DNA of 64,000 nt, taken from the NCBI GenBank assembly GCA_963665545.2, contig CAXXKZ010000004.1, forward strand, positions 682,001 through 746,000. The letters run 5' to 3'. This stretch comes from G963665545 sp963665545. Lineage in GTDB: Bacteria > Pseudomonadota > Gammaproteobacteria > Xanthomonadales > SZUA-36. Both the position numbers and the translations under genes were made by a program. This document shows, one piece after another, positions 52,432 to 61,634 of the stretch (its first letter is position 1; every line of letters begins with the position of its first letter). The notes below the pieces were generated by a model, which did not search any database, was not told the DNA's origin, and saw only the letters and a list, made by a program, of their open reading frames with translations.

Positions 52432-53592
52432 TCAGAGCGCGGCCCCTGCCCGATAAGCCGCTAATGTGCCCTTGCTGGTCATGACCAAGAGCGTTGTGCC
52501 AATGGTGATTGGTGCGCCTGAAAAACCCTTCTTGCCCTCGCGCACACGCGCCACAAATTCACCACTGCCAGTATCGATCCAATGTAGATATCCTTCGGCA
52601 TCTCCAACCACAACATAAGTGCCGTAGAACGCCGGGCGGGTCAGGCCACGGAACGCCATTTTGTCCTGTTTCCAAAGCGTGGATCCATTCCGCCGGTCCA
52701 GCATCCACAGATCGCTGACACTGTCACTGACCGCAAGATTGATGCGATCAACCTGAACACCGGATGCCGAAGAGATTTCCTTGAACCACAACAATCTGCC
52801 TGAATCCGCCGCCAGCGAAGTCACCCTGTTCTTGTAGCTCGATACGATCAGGTCCGAAGCCACTACCACCATCTGGCTGCCCATATCGGCAAGTCTTTCC
52901 AGTTCGGTCCGGCCATCCTGACTGACGACCGCCTGCTCCCAGACCAGCGTACCGTCAGACATGCGAAGGGCAACAACCGTACCAGAGTCATAGCCAATGA
53001 AGGCGATGCCTCCCTTGATCAGGATTTCTGCGTTGCCGCGCAAAGTCAGCAGCGGGACACTGTGATCGTAAATCCACTCCCGCGCTCCGGTTCTCTCGTT
53101 GAGTCCAAACACTCTGCCGTCGATCGAACGCACGACGACTATGCCATCGCCCACAGCCGGTGCGGAAAGTACTTCAGAGGACACTTGTGCGTCCCACACC
53201 AGGCTGCCATCGGTGGTGCTGAAAGCCAGGACCTGGCCATCCAAACTGCCAATGATTACCTTTGAATCACTGACGCCGGGACCGCCCGAAAATGGCAGCT
53301 TGAGCTTGATCTGCCAGCGCTTGCGCCCTGATTCTGCGTCGATTGCTTCCAAACTGCCCTTGTGGTCAGCAACATATACGGATCCGGAAGCGTAAGCAGG
53401 CGTGAGATTTACACCGTGCTTGCCGCTGCCGTCGCCAATCTTGGTCGACCAGATTTTGCGAACTTGCAGACTTTGCTGAAAGTCCACCAGATCGGCGGGC
53501 TCGTCGGGTTCTTCCTCGCCCCAACTCTTGATCCAACTACAGCCGGGTGACACCAGCAGGATCAACAACATTATCACCAGCGTTTTTTTCAT
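52432..53592 (-). CDS. bamB: Outer membrane assembly lipoprotein BamB
   Basis: The 386-residue protein has a lipoprotein signal with lipobox SPGC (Cys18). It is followed by an eight-bladed PQQ-like propeller with repeated motifs such as VYVADHKGSLEAIDAESGRK, VIIGSLDGQVLAFSTTDG and IVVVRSIDGRVFGLNERTG. BamB supports BamA in outer-membrane protein insertion. It overlaps yfgM by four bases and precedes der, the standard order. Confidence 0.95.
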   Translation of the reverse strand: MKKTLVIMLLILLVSPGCSWIKSWGEEEPDEPADLVDFQQSLQVRKIWSTKIGDGSGKHGVNLTPAYASGSVYVADHKGSLEAIDAESGRKRWQIKLKLPFSGGPGVSDSKVIIGSLDGQVLAFSTTDGSLVWDAQVSSEVLSAPAVGDGIVVVRSIDGRVFGLNERTGAREWIYDHSVPLLTLRGNAEILIKGGIAFIGYDSGTVVALRMSDGTLVWEQAVVSQDGRTELERLADMGSQMVVVASDLIVSSYKNRVTSLAADSGRLLWFKEISSASGVQVDRINLAVSDSVSDLWMLDRRNGSTLWKQDKMAFRGLTRPAFYGTYVVVGDAEGYLHWIDTGSGEFVARVREGKKGFSGAPITIGTTLLVMTSKGTLAAYRAGAAL

Positions 53593-54317
53593 GACGGTTC
53601 TGATTCGCCACCTGACGCAACCCCTGACTCAACCCCCGCCTCACCCATTGATTCAGGATTTGCCGCCTCCGCGTCTTGAGCTTTTGTAGCGCTGATTGAC
53701 TCGAGTTTGAGGGCCAGGGTAGTTTTGTCACCCACGCCTGCCTCGAGTGTGTCGAGCGCCAGTTGATAGGCCGTTATGGCATTCTCAATTTCACCCCTGG
53801 CATAATAAATATCACCTCGAATTTCCGCGTATCGGGCTTCAAAACCGGTGATGTCCTGTGCCCCATCGAGCATTTCCAAGGCCTCATCGGGCTCGCCCTG
53901 ATCGTTCAGAAGCCTTGCCAGGCGGCCTCTTGCAATCACAGACAGTGCCATCGGAGTGCCGCTATCAACCACGTCCCGGTAGAGTTTGATCGCCAGGTCA
54001 AACTGGCCCACTTCCACTCGTGCCCGCGCCATTTGCAGAGCCGCCAGTGTTGCATAGGGCGAGCCTGAATAGTCGTCCTTCAGCGCCTGGTAATTCGCCA
54101 TTGCGGCGTCCAACTGCTCTTCGTTCAGCAATTCACTCATGACGATGAATTCAGTAGAAGCGCCGTGCTTTTGCGCAAGCTGCCACGCTGACCACTGCTT
54201 GAAGCCAAATAGGCCGCCAAAGGCCACCAGCAGACCAATGACCATGGCACTGCCATTTTCTTTGAGCCACTTTTTGACGATTTCACCTTGTTCGTGCTGG
54301 TCGTAAATCTCAACCAT
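53589..54317 (-). CDS. yfgM: YfgM-like tetratricopeptide membrane protein
   Basis: The 242-residue protein has the typical opening EQGEIVKKWLKENGSAMVIG, a single N-terminal membrane helix (about residues 22-40) and TPR-like repeats in the periplasmic part (for example ATLAALQMARARVEVGQFD and ARYAEIRGDIYYARGEIEN). The tail is Ser/Gly/Glu-rich and disordered. YfgM is an ancillary factor of the SecYEG translocon in E. coli. It sits between hisS and bamB as usual. Confidence 0.92.
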   Translation of the reverse strand: MVEIYDQHEQGEIVKKWLKENGSAMVIGLLVAFGGLFGFKQWSAWQLAQKHGASTEFIVMSELLNEEQLDAAMANYQALKDDYSGSPYATLAALQMARARVEVGQFDLAIKLYRDVVDSGTPMALSVIARGRLARLLNDQGEPDEALEMLDGAQDITGFEARYAEIRGDIYYARGEIENAITAYQLALDTLEAGVGDKTTLALKLESISATKAQDAEAANPESMGEAGVESGVASGGESEPS

Positions 54318-54346
54318 TTCCTATCCTCTCCGATTTCGCGCGGTGC

Positions 54347-55651
54347 CTATTCTAACCTGCCTGCCATCGCAGTATGTGAATCATTAAGCCAGTCACGCAG
54401 CCACACGACGAGTTGATCGCGGGCCATTGAAAGCTGGTCCGTCTGGCGTCGCAAATGCTTGACCACGACGGTAGATTGCTGCAATTCATCTTCACCCAAT
54501 ACCAGCGCCAGCGCTGCACCACTGCGGTCAGCACGCTTAAATTGAGACTTGAAACTGCCGCCACCAAGATTGGTCTGTAATCTGAGGCCTCTGACTTCCC
54601 TTCTCAAGCTGTCTGCAAGACACAAGCCCTCGAGTTCAGCTTCTCTGCCCACCAGCACAACGTAAACGTGCAAAGGCTCCTCAAGCAGTGCGCCCTGTTG
54701 GTTAATCAATTCAACCAGACGCTCCTGGCCCATGGCAAATCCAACGCCCGGCCACGGCTTGCCTCCCTGCAGCGCCACCAGGGCATCGTAGCGACCCCCG
54801 CCACAAATAGTGCCTTGCGCGCCGAGATCATCGGTAATCCATTCGAATACAGCTTGCGAGTAGTAATCCAGGCCTCGCACCATACGTGGATTGACTGTGT
54901 ATTCAATTCCAAGGCGGTCGAGGATTTCACGCAGAGACTTGAAATGCGCGCGCGACTCCTCGCCCAGGTAACCGTGTAGCTCGGGTGCACCGAGCAGCAG
55001 CTCCTGAATGTCAGGGTTCTTGCTGTCCATGATTCGAAATGGATTACGTTGCAGCCTGGCCAGGCTCTCCTCGTCCAGCGCCCCACGGTTCTGCATCAGG
55101 TACGACACCAGCTCCAGGCGAAATTCCAGCCGCTCGTCGGGCATGCCCAATGAGTTGATTTCCAGGCGTACTCCCTGCAGTCCCAATTCTCTCCACAGGT
55201 CACAACACAGCGCCAGCAGTTCAGCGTCGGCGTCAGGGCCAGGTGCCCCGAATATCTCGGCACCAACCTGGTGAAACTGACGCAGTCGCCCCCGCTGGGG
55301 ACGCTCGTAGCGAAACATTGGCCCCATGTACCACAAACGAATTGGAGAACTGTATAACATGCCGTGCTGAAGCACCGATCGCACGACGCTTGCTGTTCCT
55401 TCGGGCCTGAGGCTGAGTGATTCTCCACTGCGGTCGTCGAAGCTGTACATCTCTTTTTCAACAACATCGGTGGTCTCACCCATTGCCTTGAAAAACAGCG
55501 CAGTCTTCTCCAGCAAAGGCGTGCGAATTTCGTCGTATCCGTAGGCAGCAAAGACATCCATTACGGCACTTTCCAAGCGCCGCCACGCTGGCATTTGCGC
55601 CGGCGTTATGTCGTGCATACCACGAATGGATTTAAGCGTATTGGTGGCCAT
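54347..55651 (-). CDS. hisS: Histidyl-tRNA synthetase
   Basis: Class II synthetase of 434 residues. Motif 1 and 2 regions appear as IRTPLLEKTALFFKAMGETT and SLRPEGTASVVRSVLQHG, with MFRYERPQRGRLRQFHQ. The His-specific motifs are RGLDYYSQAVFEW and GGGRYDALVALQGG; a C-terminal anticodon-binding domain follows. The expected ispG gene between rodZ and hisS is absent; only 75 bases separate hisS from rodZ. Confidence 0.97.
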   Translation of the reverse strand: MATNTLKSIRGMHDITPAQMPAWRRLESAVMDVFAAYGYDEIRTPLLEKTALFFKAMGETTDVVEKEMYSFDDRSGESLSLRPEGTASVVRSVLQHGMLYSSPIRLWYMGPMFRYERPQRGRLRQFHQVGAEIFGAPGPDADAELLALCCDLWRELGLQGVRLEINSLGMPDERLEFRLELVSYLMQNRGALDEESLARLQRNPFRIMDSKNPDIQELLLGAPELHGYLGEESRAHFKSLREILDRLGIEYTVNPRMVRGLDYYSQAVFEWITDDLGAQGTICGGGRYDALVALQGGKPWPGVGFAMGQERLVELINQQGALLEEPLHVYVVLVGREAELEGLCLADSLRREVRGLRLQTNLGGGSFKSQFKRADRSGAALALVLGEDELQQSTVVVKHLRRQTDQLSMARDQLVVWLRDWLNDSHTAMAGRLE

Positions 55652-55726
55652 CGGTGGGGAAACCTGTGATGATATCCGTCAAGACTTGCTGCAAACAAAA
55701 AGACAACCGCAAGACCTTCGAAACCA

Positions 55727-56638
55727 TCAATGTTGGGGTTCTGAAGGCTCCCCAGCATCAGCGACGAGCTCGGCTTGCAGCGTCAGCCGCGCGACGTTTC
55801 CGCGGGTATGCGGCGCAAGGTCAATGGGCTGTTCTTCCAATATGAGTTCTACCGCCGACGCCCGTCCAATCAGAATTCTGAATGGTGGCTGACCGACATA
55901 TTCCCTGGAACTACCGCCCCTGATCAAATCCATTTCAAGGTATTGCCCCGGAGCATCCAGAATCTCCACCCAGCTATCGGCAGATGCAGACAGCAAAATG
56001 CGCTGATGACCCTCCGGAATGGGCGTATCGCTTGGGGCAGGAGCGGACAGCGCGGCCCATGCGTCTTCTCCAGCGTTGCGTCGGCTTTTCTGCAATAGTT
56101 CCATTGATGCGATGGAAGCGTTTATGTGGTTGCTTTTTGCCTCGGCTACAGGCGTTGCGGGCGCGCCCGAAATGGCTGAGTCGTCAGCGACCGTGACAGT
56201 CGGTCTTTCATCACCCGCCTGCACGGAAGATTCGCCTTGTGAGATTCTTACGGCTTGATTGGCAAACTGCCACGCCAGTGCGGCAATCAGCACCGATGCA
56301 ACGATATAACTGGTGGCCTTTAGCCACCGATCGGTTGACCACTGGCTTGCGGCAGCACTATGAATGCTGCGCAATTCGGAGTCTCTCATGCGTTGCCAAT
56401 CTGTGGAAAGACCCTCTTCCTCCAATTCGACATCCAGAAAATCTGCATAGGCTTTGAGAAAGCCCCTGAGGTAAACAGGCGCGATGCTGTCAGTATGGCC
56501 ATCTTCAATGGATTGCAGAATGCTTCCTCGAATTCGCAATTGCTGCGCGACAAACGTAATGGACAGGCCACGCGCCGAGCGTTGCTGGCGTAGCGCTTCA
56601 CCCGGTCGAACGGGTATTAATTGTCCCTGTTCGCTCAT
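55727..56638 (-). CDS. rodZ: Cytoskeleton protein RodZ
   Basis: The 303-residue protein has an N-terminal helix-turn-helix of the Xre type (PGEALRQQRSARGLSITFVA and SIEDGHTDSIAPVYLRGFLKAYA). A membrane helix follows (about 108-126, YIVASVLIAALAWQF), then a periplasmic linker and a DUF4115 beta domain with SWVEILDAPGQYLEMDLIRGG. RodZ links MreB to the cell-wall elongation machinery. It overlaps pilF by four bases. Confidence 0.94.
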   Translation of the reverse strand: MSEQGQLIPVRPGEALRQQRSARGLSITFVAQQLRIRGSILQSIEDGHTDSIAPVYLRGFLKAYADFLDVELEEEGLSTDWQRMRDSELRSIHSAAASQWSTDRWLKATSYIVASVLIAALAWQFANQAVRISQGESSVQAGDERPTVTVADDSAISGAPATPVAEAKSNHINASIASMELLQKSRRNAGEDAWAALSAPAPSDTPIPEGHQRILLSASADSWVEILDAPGQYLEMDLIRGGSSREYVGQPPFRILIGRASAVELILEEQPIDLAPHTRGNVARLTLQAELVADAGEPSEPQH

Positions 56639-57388
56639 TCTTCTTCCTGGCCAATTTTTGTGAGTGATTCGGCCTGCGGATATCCGGTCCTTAATGCCTG
56701 CAGATATTGCTCTGCTGAGTGGTTGTCACCCAAGGCGGTTTCGACCTGATATCCCACGTACAGACTTGCTTCAGTCTGTGCGGCCGCAGATTCATAGCGT
56801 TGCAAAAAGCCCCTGGCCCTCAAATGGTCACCTTTTTCAAGGCTCAGTTCGGCCATTGGCAGCAATGCATTTGCAAATCTGGCATCGTAATCCAGTGATT
56901 TTCGCAAATATACCTCTGCTTTGTCTACATGTCCGTATTGCAGCGCGCAATTTCCTGCGTTCGCATAGGCAATTTCCGGAGTCCGGTAGAACGGATCACC
57001 GACCGCTGTTTCAAAATGGGGAATGGCTTCTTCGTACGATCCGTCGCCACAAAGGTATACGCCATAATTGTTATTTACATCGCCGTTTTCAGGGTCATAG
57101 CGCACAGCCAGCCGGTATTCATCTCCTGCCTTTTGGTCTTCGCCGATGGTCTGGTAAAGCACCGCGAGGACGGTGTGGGCGGGCGCATAGGTGCGGTCAT
57201 AACCAATGGCGCGTTTGAGCTTTTCAAGGGCAATTTCGTATTGGCCCCTACCCAGGTAACTACGGCCAAGGGCCGTGTTGGTTTCAGCGGCTTTGCGACT
57301 GGCTTTGGGGTCCTTGTCCGAAGAAGAGGAGGTGGCGCAGGCGCCCAGGGTCATTGTCAGCGACAGAATCAGAATAAATTCGGCCCAT
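56635..57388 (-). CDS. pilF: Type IV pilus biogenesis/stability lipoprotein PilF (PilW)
   Basis: TPR lipoprotein that assists secretin assembly. The protein shows lipobox LGAC and TPR repeats (NTALGRSYLGRGQYEIALEK, DVNNNYGVYLCGDGSYEEA). The longest clean frame begins at ATG 57354, just five residues before the lipobox Cys, too short for a signal peptide. An ATG at 57388 reads MAEFILILSLTMTLGAC if one G of the ATGGGCC run is dropped, a perfect signal. So the true start is probably 57388 with a one-base insertion at 57384-57386. It follows rlmN closely. Confidence 0.88.
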
Positions 57389-57407
57389 CAGTATAAACGC
57401 GGCTTTC

Positions 57408-58520
57408 TCATTGCAATGCTCCGGCCCTGGCGCCGACGCCACTGTTGCGGCTTCTTCGGGTACGAGCCAGCACTTTCCCAACCAATTGTCCGCATGCCGC
57501 GTCAATGTCATCGCCCCTTGTTTTGCGCACCGTGGCGATCAGGCCGCCCTCCATCACGATGGACTGAAACCGCCGGATTGCGCGATCGGGTGAGCAGCGA
57601 TATTGCGTCCCGGGAAACGGATTAAATGGGATCAGGTTAAGCTTGCTCGGCACGCGGCGCAGTAGTTTAACCAGTGCCCTTGCGTACTCCGGCGCGTCAT
57701 TGACGCCATCCATCAGGGTGTACTCGAATGTCACCGAGCGCTTGCGTTTGCCCGCGACGTAGCGGCCACAGGCGGCCATCAACTCCGCGATCGGATACTT
57801 TCGGTTCAACGGAACCAGCTTTTCCCTGACTTCATCGACCGGTGCGTGCAGAGAAACGGCAAGGGCCACGTCAATCGCTGCCTTAAGTTGATCAATTCCT
57901 GGCACCAACCCGGCAGTGGACAAAGTGACGCGCCGTGATGCAAGTCCATAACCGAGATCGCTGCGCATCAGCGACATGGCGCTGACAACCGGATCAAAAT
58001 TGAGCAGCGGCTCACCCATGCCCATCATGACCACGTTGGTAATCCGGCGGCGCCCGTTTCTCTCGTGCCCCAGTGCCCTGGCTGCCTGCCAAACCTGACC
58101 GATAATTTCACTGGTCGAAAGGTTTCTGCTGAAGCCCTGGGCGCCGGTTGAACAGAAGCTGCAATTGAGCGCACAACCCACCTGCGAGGAAATGCACAAT
58201 GTGCCTCTGGCGGTTTCCGGGATAAATACAGTTTCAATGGCGTTGCCGCCGCCAAAGCCCATCAACCACTTGGTCGTTCCATCGACTGAAATCTTTTCGC
58301 TGAGAATTTGTGGTGGTGTGACTTCAGCAATCTGCTGCAACCGCTGTCTGAGCGCCACGCTCAGGTTGGTCATTTCGGCAAAATCACTGACACCCTGGTG
58401 GTACACCCATTTCAGAATCTGCTGGGCTCTGAAGGGTTTTTCCCCAATCGATTGGAAAAAGTCTCTCAGGCCGGATTCGTCCAGGTCAAGAAGATTGATG
58501 CGGGTTTGAGTAACGGACAT
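57408..58520 (-). CDS. rlmN: Dual-specificity 23S rRNA/tRNA A2503/A37 methyltransferase RlmN
   Basis: Radical-SAM enzyme of 370 residues that methylates C2 of adenosine in 23S rRNA and some tRNAs. The cluster motif is CALNCSFCSTGAQGFSRNL (CxxxCxxC), with VMMGMGEPLLNFDPV, LSTAGLVPGIDQL and SLHAPVDEVREKLVPLN. The C-terminal acceptor Cys lies in DDIDAACGQLVGK. It is placed between ndk and pilF, the standard gammaproteobacterial order. Confidence 0.96.
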   Translation of the reverse strand: MSVTQTRINLLDLDESGLRDFFQSIGEKPFRAQQILKWVYHQGVSDFAEMTNLSVALRQRLQQIAEVTPPQILSEKISVDGTTKWLMGFGGGNAIETVFIPETARGTLCISSQVGCALNCSFCSTGAQGFSRNLSTSEIIGQVWQAARALGHERNGRRRITNVVMMGMGEPLLNFDPVVSAMSLMRSDLGYGLASRRVTLSTAGLVPGIDQLKAAIDVALAVSLHAPVDEVREKLVPLNRKYPIAELMAACGRYVAGKRKRSVTFEYTLMDGVNDAPEYARALVKLLRRVPSKLNLIPFNPFPGTQYRCSPDRAIRRFQSIVMEGGLIATVRKTRGDDIDAACGQLVGKVLARTRRSRNSGVGARAGALQ

Positions 58521-58532
58521 TGCGGCGCGAAT

Positions 58533-58961
58533 CTACGACCCGGAATAAACTTCCTGGCTGCCGAAAAAACAGGCGATTTCCACATTGGCGGTGTCGGGCC
58601 CGTCGGAACCATGCACCGCGTTTGCATCAATACTCTCGGCAAAGTCCGCGCGAATCGTCCCGGGCGCAGCTTCCTGCGGATTGGTCGCACCCATTAACTC
58701 GCGATTTCTCATGATTGCATTCTCGCCTTCCAGTACCTGAATCATAACGGGACCGGAGGTCATGAATGCCACCAGATCGTGAAAAAAAGGTCTTTCACTG
58801 TGCACGGCATAAAACTCTTCTGCCTCCCCGCGGCCCAACCACATCATCCGGGCCGCAATGATTTTCAGTCCGGCCTGCTCAAATCGGCTATAGATTTCAC
58901 CAATGACATCCTTGGCCACAGCGTCTGGTTTAATGATGGATAAAGTTCTTTCGACAGACAC
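58533..58961 (-). CDS. ndk: Nucleoside diphosphate kinase
   Basis: The 142-residue kinase balances NTP pools. The active-site His is in DANAVHGSDGPDTANVEIACFF, and TLSIIKPDAVAKDVIGEI opens the protein. It starts with GTG at 58961, supported by AGGGAG seven bases upstream. Divergent fadE lies beyond a 190-base gap. Confidence 0.96.
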   Translation of the reverse strand: MSVERTLSIIKPDAVAKDVIGEIYSRFEQAGLKIIAARMMWLGRGEAEEFYAVHSERPFFHDLVAFMTSGPVMIQVLEGENAIMRNRELMGATNPQEAAPGTIRADFAESIDANAVHGSDGPDTANVEIACFFGSQEVYSGS

Positions 58962-59091
58962 TTAAAGACTCCCTATATATTATTGTAAAGTAAGAAAAAA
59001 TGATAGCCGTTCGATTCGTGAACTGCTCGATCGATAAAACCGTTCAATTTTAAAGCCAACACGAGAACAGTGCAATCCCTGGAATTGCGCC

Positions 59092-59121
59092 TTGACCCCC
59101 CGGTTTGCACAGTCATATGAT
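59092..59121 (+). promoter_or_regulatory. Sigma-70 promoter for fadE
   Basis: TTGACC (59092-59097) and TATGAT (59116-59121) are separated by 18 bases. Transcription would start near 59128, upstream of the ATG at 59152, which supports that start over the TTG-type start inside the -35 box. Confidence 0.6.
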
Positions 59122-59151
59122 AAATCAACCCCTCCCAGAAACGTCAGCCTG

Positions 59152-61626
59152 ATGGAATTGCTGTACCTGTTTATATTTGTATTCACACTGGTGTTGTTGG
59201 CCTACAACCGTGTGCCATTGTTGCTGTCGATGGCGATACTGATAGGCCTTACCGTCATGTGGACCGAGTTGCGCCACCTGTTCTATGTGCCCAGCTGGTT
59301 CCGGTTAACCAACGGCATCGCCGCGGTGACCCTGCTGGGATTCTGCATCAAGCCTTTGCGCCGGCTGCTCATCAGTGACCGGTTGTTTGGTTGGTTCGGC
59401 AAGGCGCTGCCACGGGTGTCGGAGACCGAACAAGAAGCGCTTGATGCCGGCACAGTCTGGTGGGAAGCCGATTTGTTTAGCGGTCGTCCCCGCTGGCGAA
59501 CCCTACTCAGCGTGCCGAAACCGGCGCTCAGCGACAGAGAGCGAGCTTTTATCGATGGTCCGCTGGAGACACTTTGCCATCAACTGGATGACTGGGAAAT
59601 CTGTGACACCCACAGAGACCTGCCCAAAGAGGTTTGGCGGGCCATTGCCGACATGAAGCTGTTCAGCATGATTATCCCGCAAAAATATGGCGGCCTGGAG
59701 TTTTCGGCCCAGGCCAATTCAGCGGTTGTCATGAAACTGGCCAGCCGGAATCTGACAGCGGCAGTAACAGTCATGGTTCCGAATTCGCTGGGCCCAGGTG
59801 AGTTGTTACTCCATTACGGTACCGAAGAACAAAAAGACCACTATTTGCCCAGGTTGGCCAGCGGCGAGGAAATACCTTGCTTTGCACTGACATCCCCGTC
59901 AGCCGGCTCTGACGCTGCAAGCATGAACGATGTCGGAATCGTCTGCACCGGAATGCACAAAGGCAAAGAAGTGCTGGGTCTGAAGCTGCAATGGAACAAG
60001 CGCTATATCACGCTCGCACCGGTGGCAACCCTCGTCGGCCTGGCCTTCAAGGTCCGAGACCCGGACGGGCTTTTGGGCGGTGAGCAGGAACTCGGCATCA
60101 CCTGTGCGCTGATTCCGTCGGATACACCTGGCGTGGAAATCGGAAATCGCCACATCCCGGTCGGGGCGGTGTTTATGAACGGCCCGGTTCGGGGCCGGGA
60201 CGTCTTTATTCCAATGGACTGGATTATTGGAGGGCAGGAACGTATCGGCCAGGGCTGGCGTATGTTGATGCAGAGCCTCGCTGCAGGCCGCGCGATCTCG
60301 CTGCCGGCAACAGGCACCGCAGGCGGGAAAATGGCGTCCTTGATGTCCGGAAGCTACGCGCGGATTCGCCAGCAATTCGGCATTCCTATCGGCACATTCG
60401 AGGGCATTGAAGAACCTCTTGCCAGGATCGGTGGCCGAACCTATCGCATGGATGCTGCACGCAAGCTAACGCTGGTTGCGCTTGACCAGGGCGAGAAACC
60501 CGGGGTGCTTTCGGCCATCCTCAAATATCAACTCACCGAAGGCAGTCGGCAATGTCTGAATGACGCCATGGACATTCACGGTGGCAAGGGCGTTATCACC
60601 GGCCCCAATAATTACCTCGCCCATGCTTACCAGGCCTTGCCGATTTCCATCACCGTGGAAGGCGCAAACATACTTACCCGATCACTGATTATCTTCGGCC
60701 AGGGTGCCATTCGCGCCCACCCGTGGTTGCTCAAGGAAATGCAGGCTGCATCTGACCCTGGTCCGGAGTCACGCAAAGCATTTGACAGTGCCATCTTTTC
60801 CCATGCGGGCCATATCATGAGCAACCTGGTGCGTGCGGTTATGCTCGGCATCAGCCGGGGATTTGCAACCCGGTCACCGGTGAAGGGGCCACTGGCCCGA
60901 TACTATCGCCAGATCACGCGAACGTGCGCGGCATTTGCTCTGGTCTCGGATCTGGTTCTGATTACACTGGGTGGCAGATTCAAGATTCGAGAAAAATTGT
61001 CCGGCCGGCTGGCTGACGTATTGATTCATTTGTATTTGGCCAGCGCAGTTCTAAAGCGTTTCGAAGACGACGGAAGACCGGAGGGTGATCTGCCACTGGC
61101 TCGGTGGGCGCTGGATGACAGCCTGCATATCATCCAGCAGAGCCTGTTGGGCGTGCTTGCCAATTTTCCCATTTCCGGCGTTGGCAGGCTGGTACGCTGG
61201 CTCATCTTTCCGTTGGGACTGCCTTACTCACCCCCCTCGGATGAGACGGGCAAGGCCATCGCGAAACTGTTATTGAGTGAGAACGATTCGCGGACCCGGT
61301 TGGTCGAAGGAATCTACCTGTCCGACGATGATGACGCCTCGGGCAGGGTGCACAACGCCTTCCACCTCGTCATCAGTTCAGCGCCAGCGGAAAGCGCAAT
61401 TCGCAACTCACTGAACGAACAATTGACCTGGGAAAACTACCGGCAGCTGGTGCAGCGCGCGGTGGAAAGCGGCGTGATTACCGAAGAACAGGCAACCCTT
61501 GTGAGAAAGGCCCAGGAAGCTGCTCGAAAGGTGATCGAAGTTGACGATTTCAGCCGTGCTGAAATCGAGGGATATGAGGACCCGGCATTCAGACCCGCTG
61601 TCAGTAAATCTGCCCAAGCGAGCTAG
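59152..61626 (+). CDS. fadE: Acyl-CoA dehydrogenase FadE
   Basis: First step of beta-oxidation. The 824-residue protein is in the FadE size class (E. coli 814), much larger than ordinary acyl-CoA dehydrogenases. Two N-terminal membrane helices (about 2-20 and 24-42) are followed by the dehydrogenase core: IIPQKYGGLEFSAQANS, PCFALTSPSAGSDAASM, RIGGRTYRMDAARKLTL and DIHGGKGVITGPNNYLAHAY. A C-terminal FadE extension follows. FAD-bound, probably inner-membrane-associated. It completes the set with fadD and fadJ/fadI-like genes elsewhere in the window. Confidence 0.94.
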   Translation: MELLYLFIFVFTLVLLAYNRVPLLLSMAILIGLTVMWTELRHLFYVPSWFRLTNGIAAVTLLGFCIKPLRRLLISDRLFGWFGKALPRVSETEQEALDAGTVWWEADLFSGRPRWRTLLSVPKPALSDRERAFIDGPLETLCHQLDDWEICDTHRDLPKEVWRAIADMKLFSMIIPQKYGGLEFSAQANSAVVMKLASRNLTAAVTVMVPNSLGPGELLLHYGTEEQKDHYLPRLASGEEIPCFALTSPSAGSDAASMNDVGIVCTGMHKGKEVLGLKLQWNKRYITLAPVATLVGLAFKVRDPDGLLGGEQELGITCALIPSDTPGVEIGNRHIPVGAVFMNGPVRGRDVFIPMDWIIGGQERIGQGWRMLMQSLAAGRAISLPATGTAGGKMASLMSGSYARIRQQFGIPIGTFEGIEEPLARIGGRTYRMDAARKLTLVALDQGEKPGVLSAILKYQLTEGSRQCLNDAMDIHGGKGVITGPNNYLAHAYQALPISITVEGANILTRSLIIFGQGAIRAHPWLLKEMQAASDPGPESRKAFDSAIFSHAGHIMSNLVRAVMLGISRGFATRSPVKGPLARYYRQITRTCAAFALVSDLVLITLGGRFKIREKLSGRLADVLIHLYLASAVLKRFEDDGRPEGDLPLARWALDDSLHIIQQSLLGVLANFPISGVGRLVRWLIFPLGLPYSPPSDETGKAIAKLLLSENDSRTRLVEGIYLSDDDDASGRVHNAFHLVISSAPAESAIRNSLNEQLTWENYRQLVQRAVESGVITEEQATLVRKAQEAARKVIEVDDFSRAEIEGYEDPAFRPAVSKSAQAS

Positions 61627-61634
61627 ATGGCCAA

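Noticed and set aside
59092..59151. Earlier start for FadE at 59092
   Set aside because: The extra residues precede the first membrane helix, are not FadE-like, and the codon lies inside the -35 box of a good promoter.
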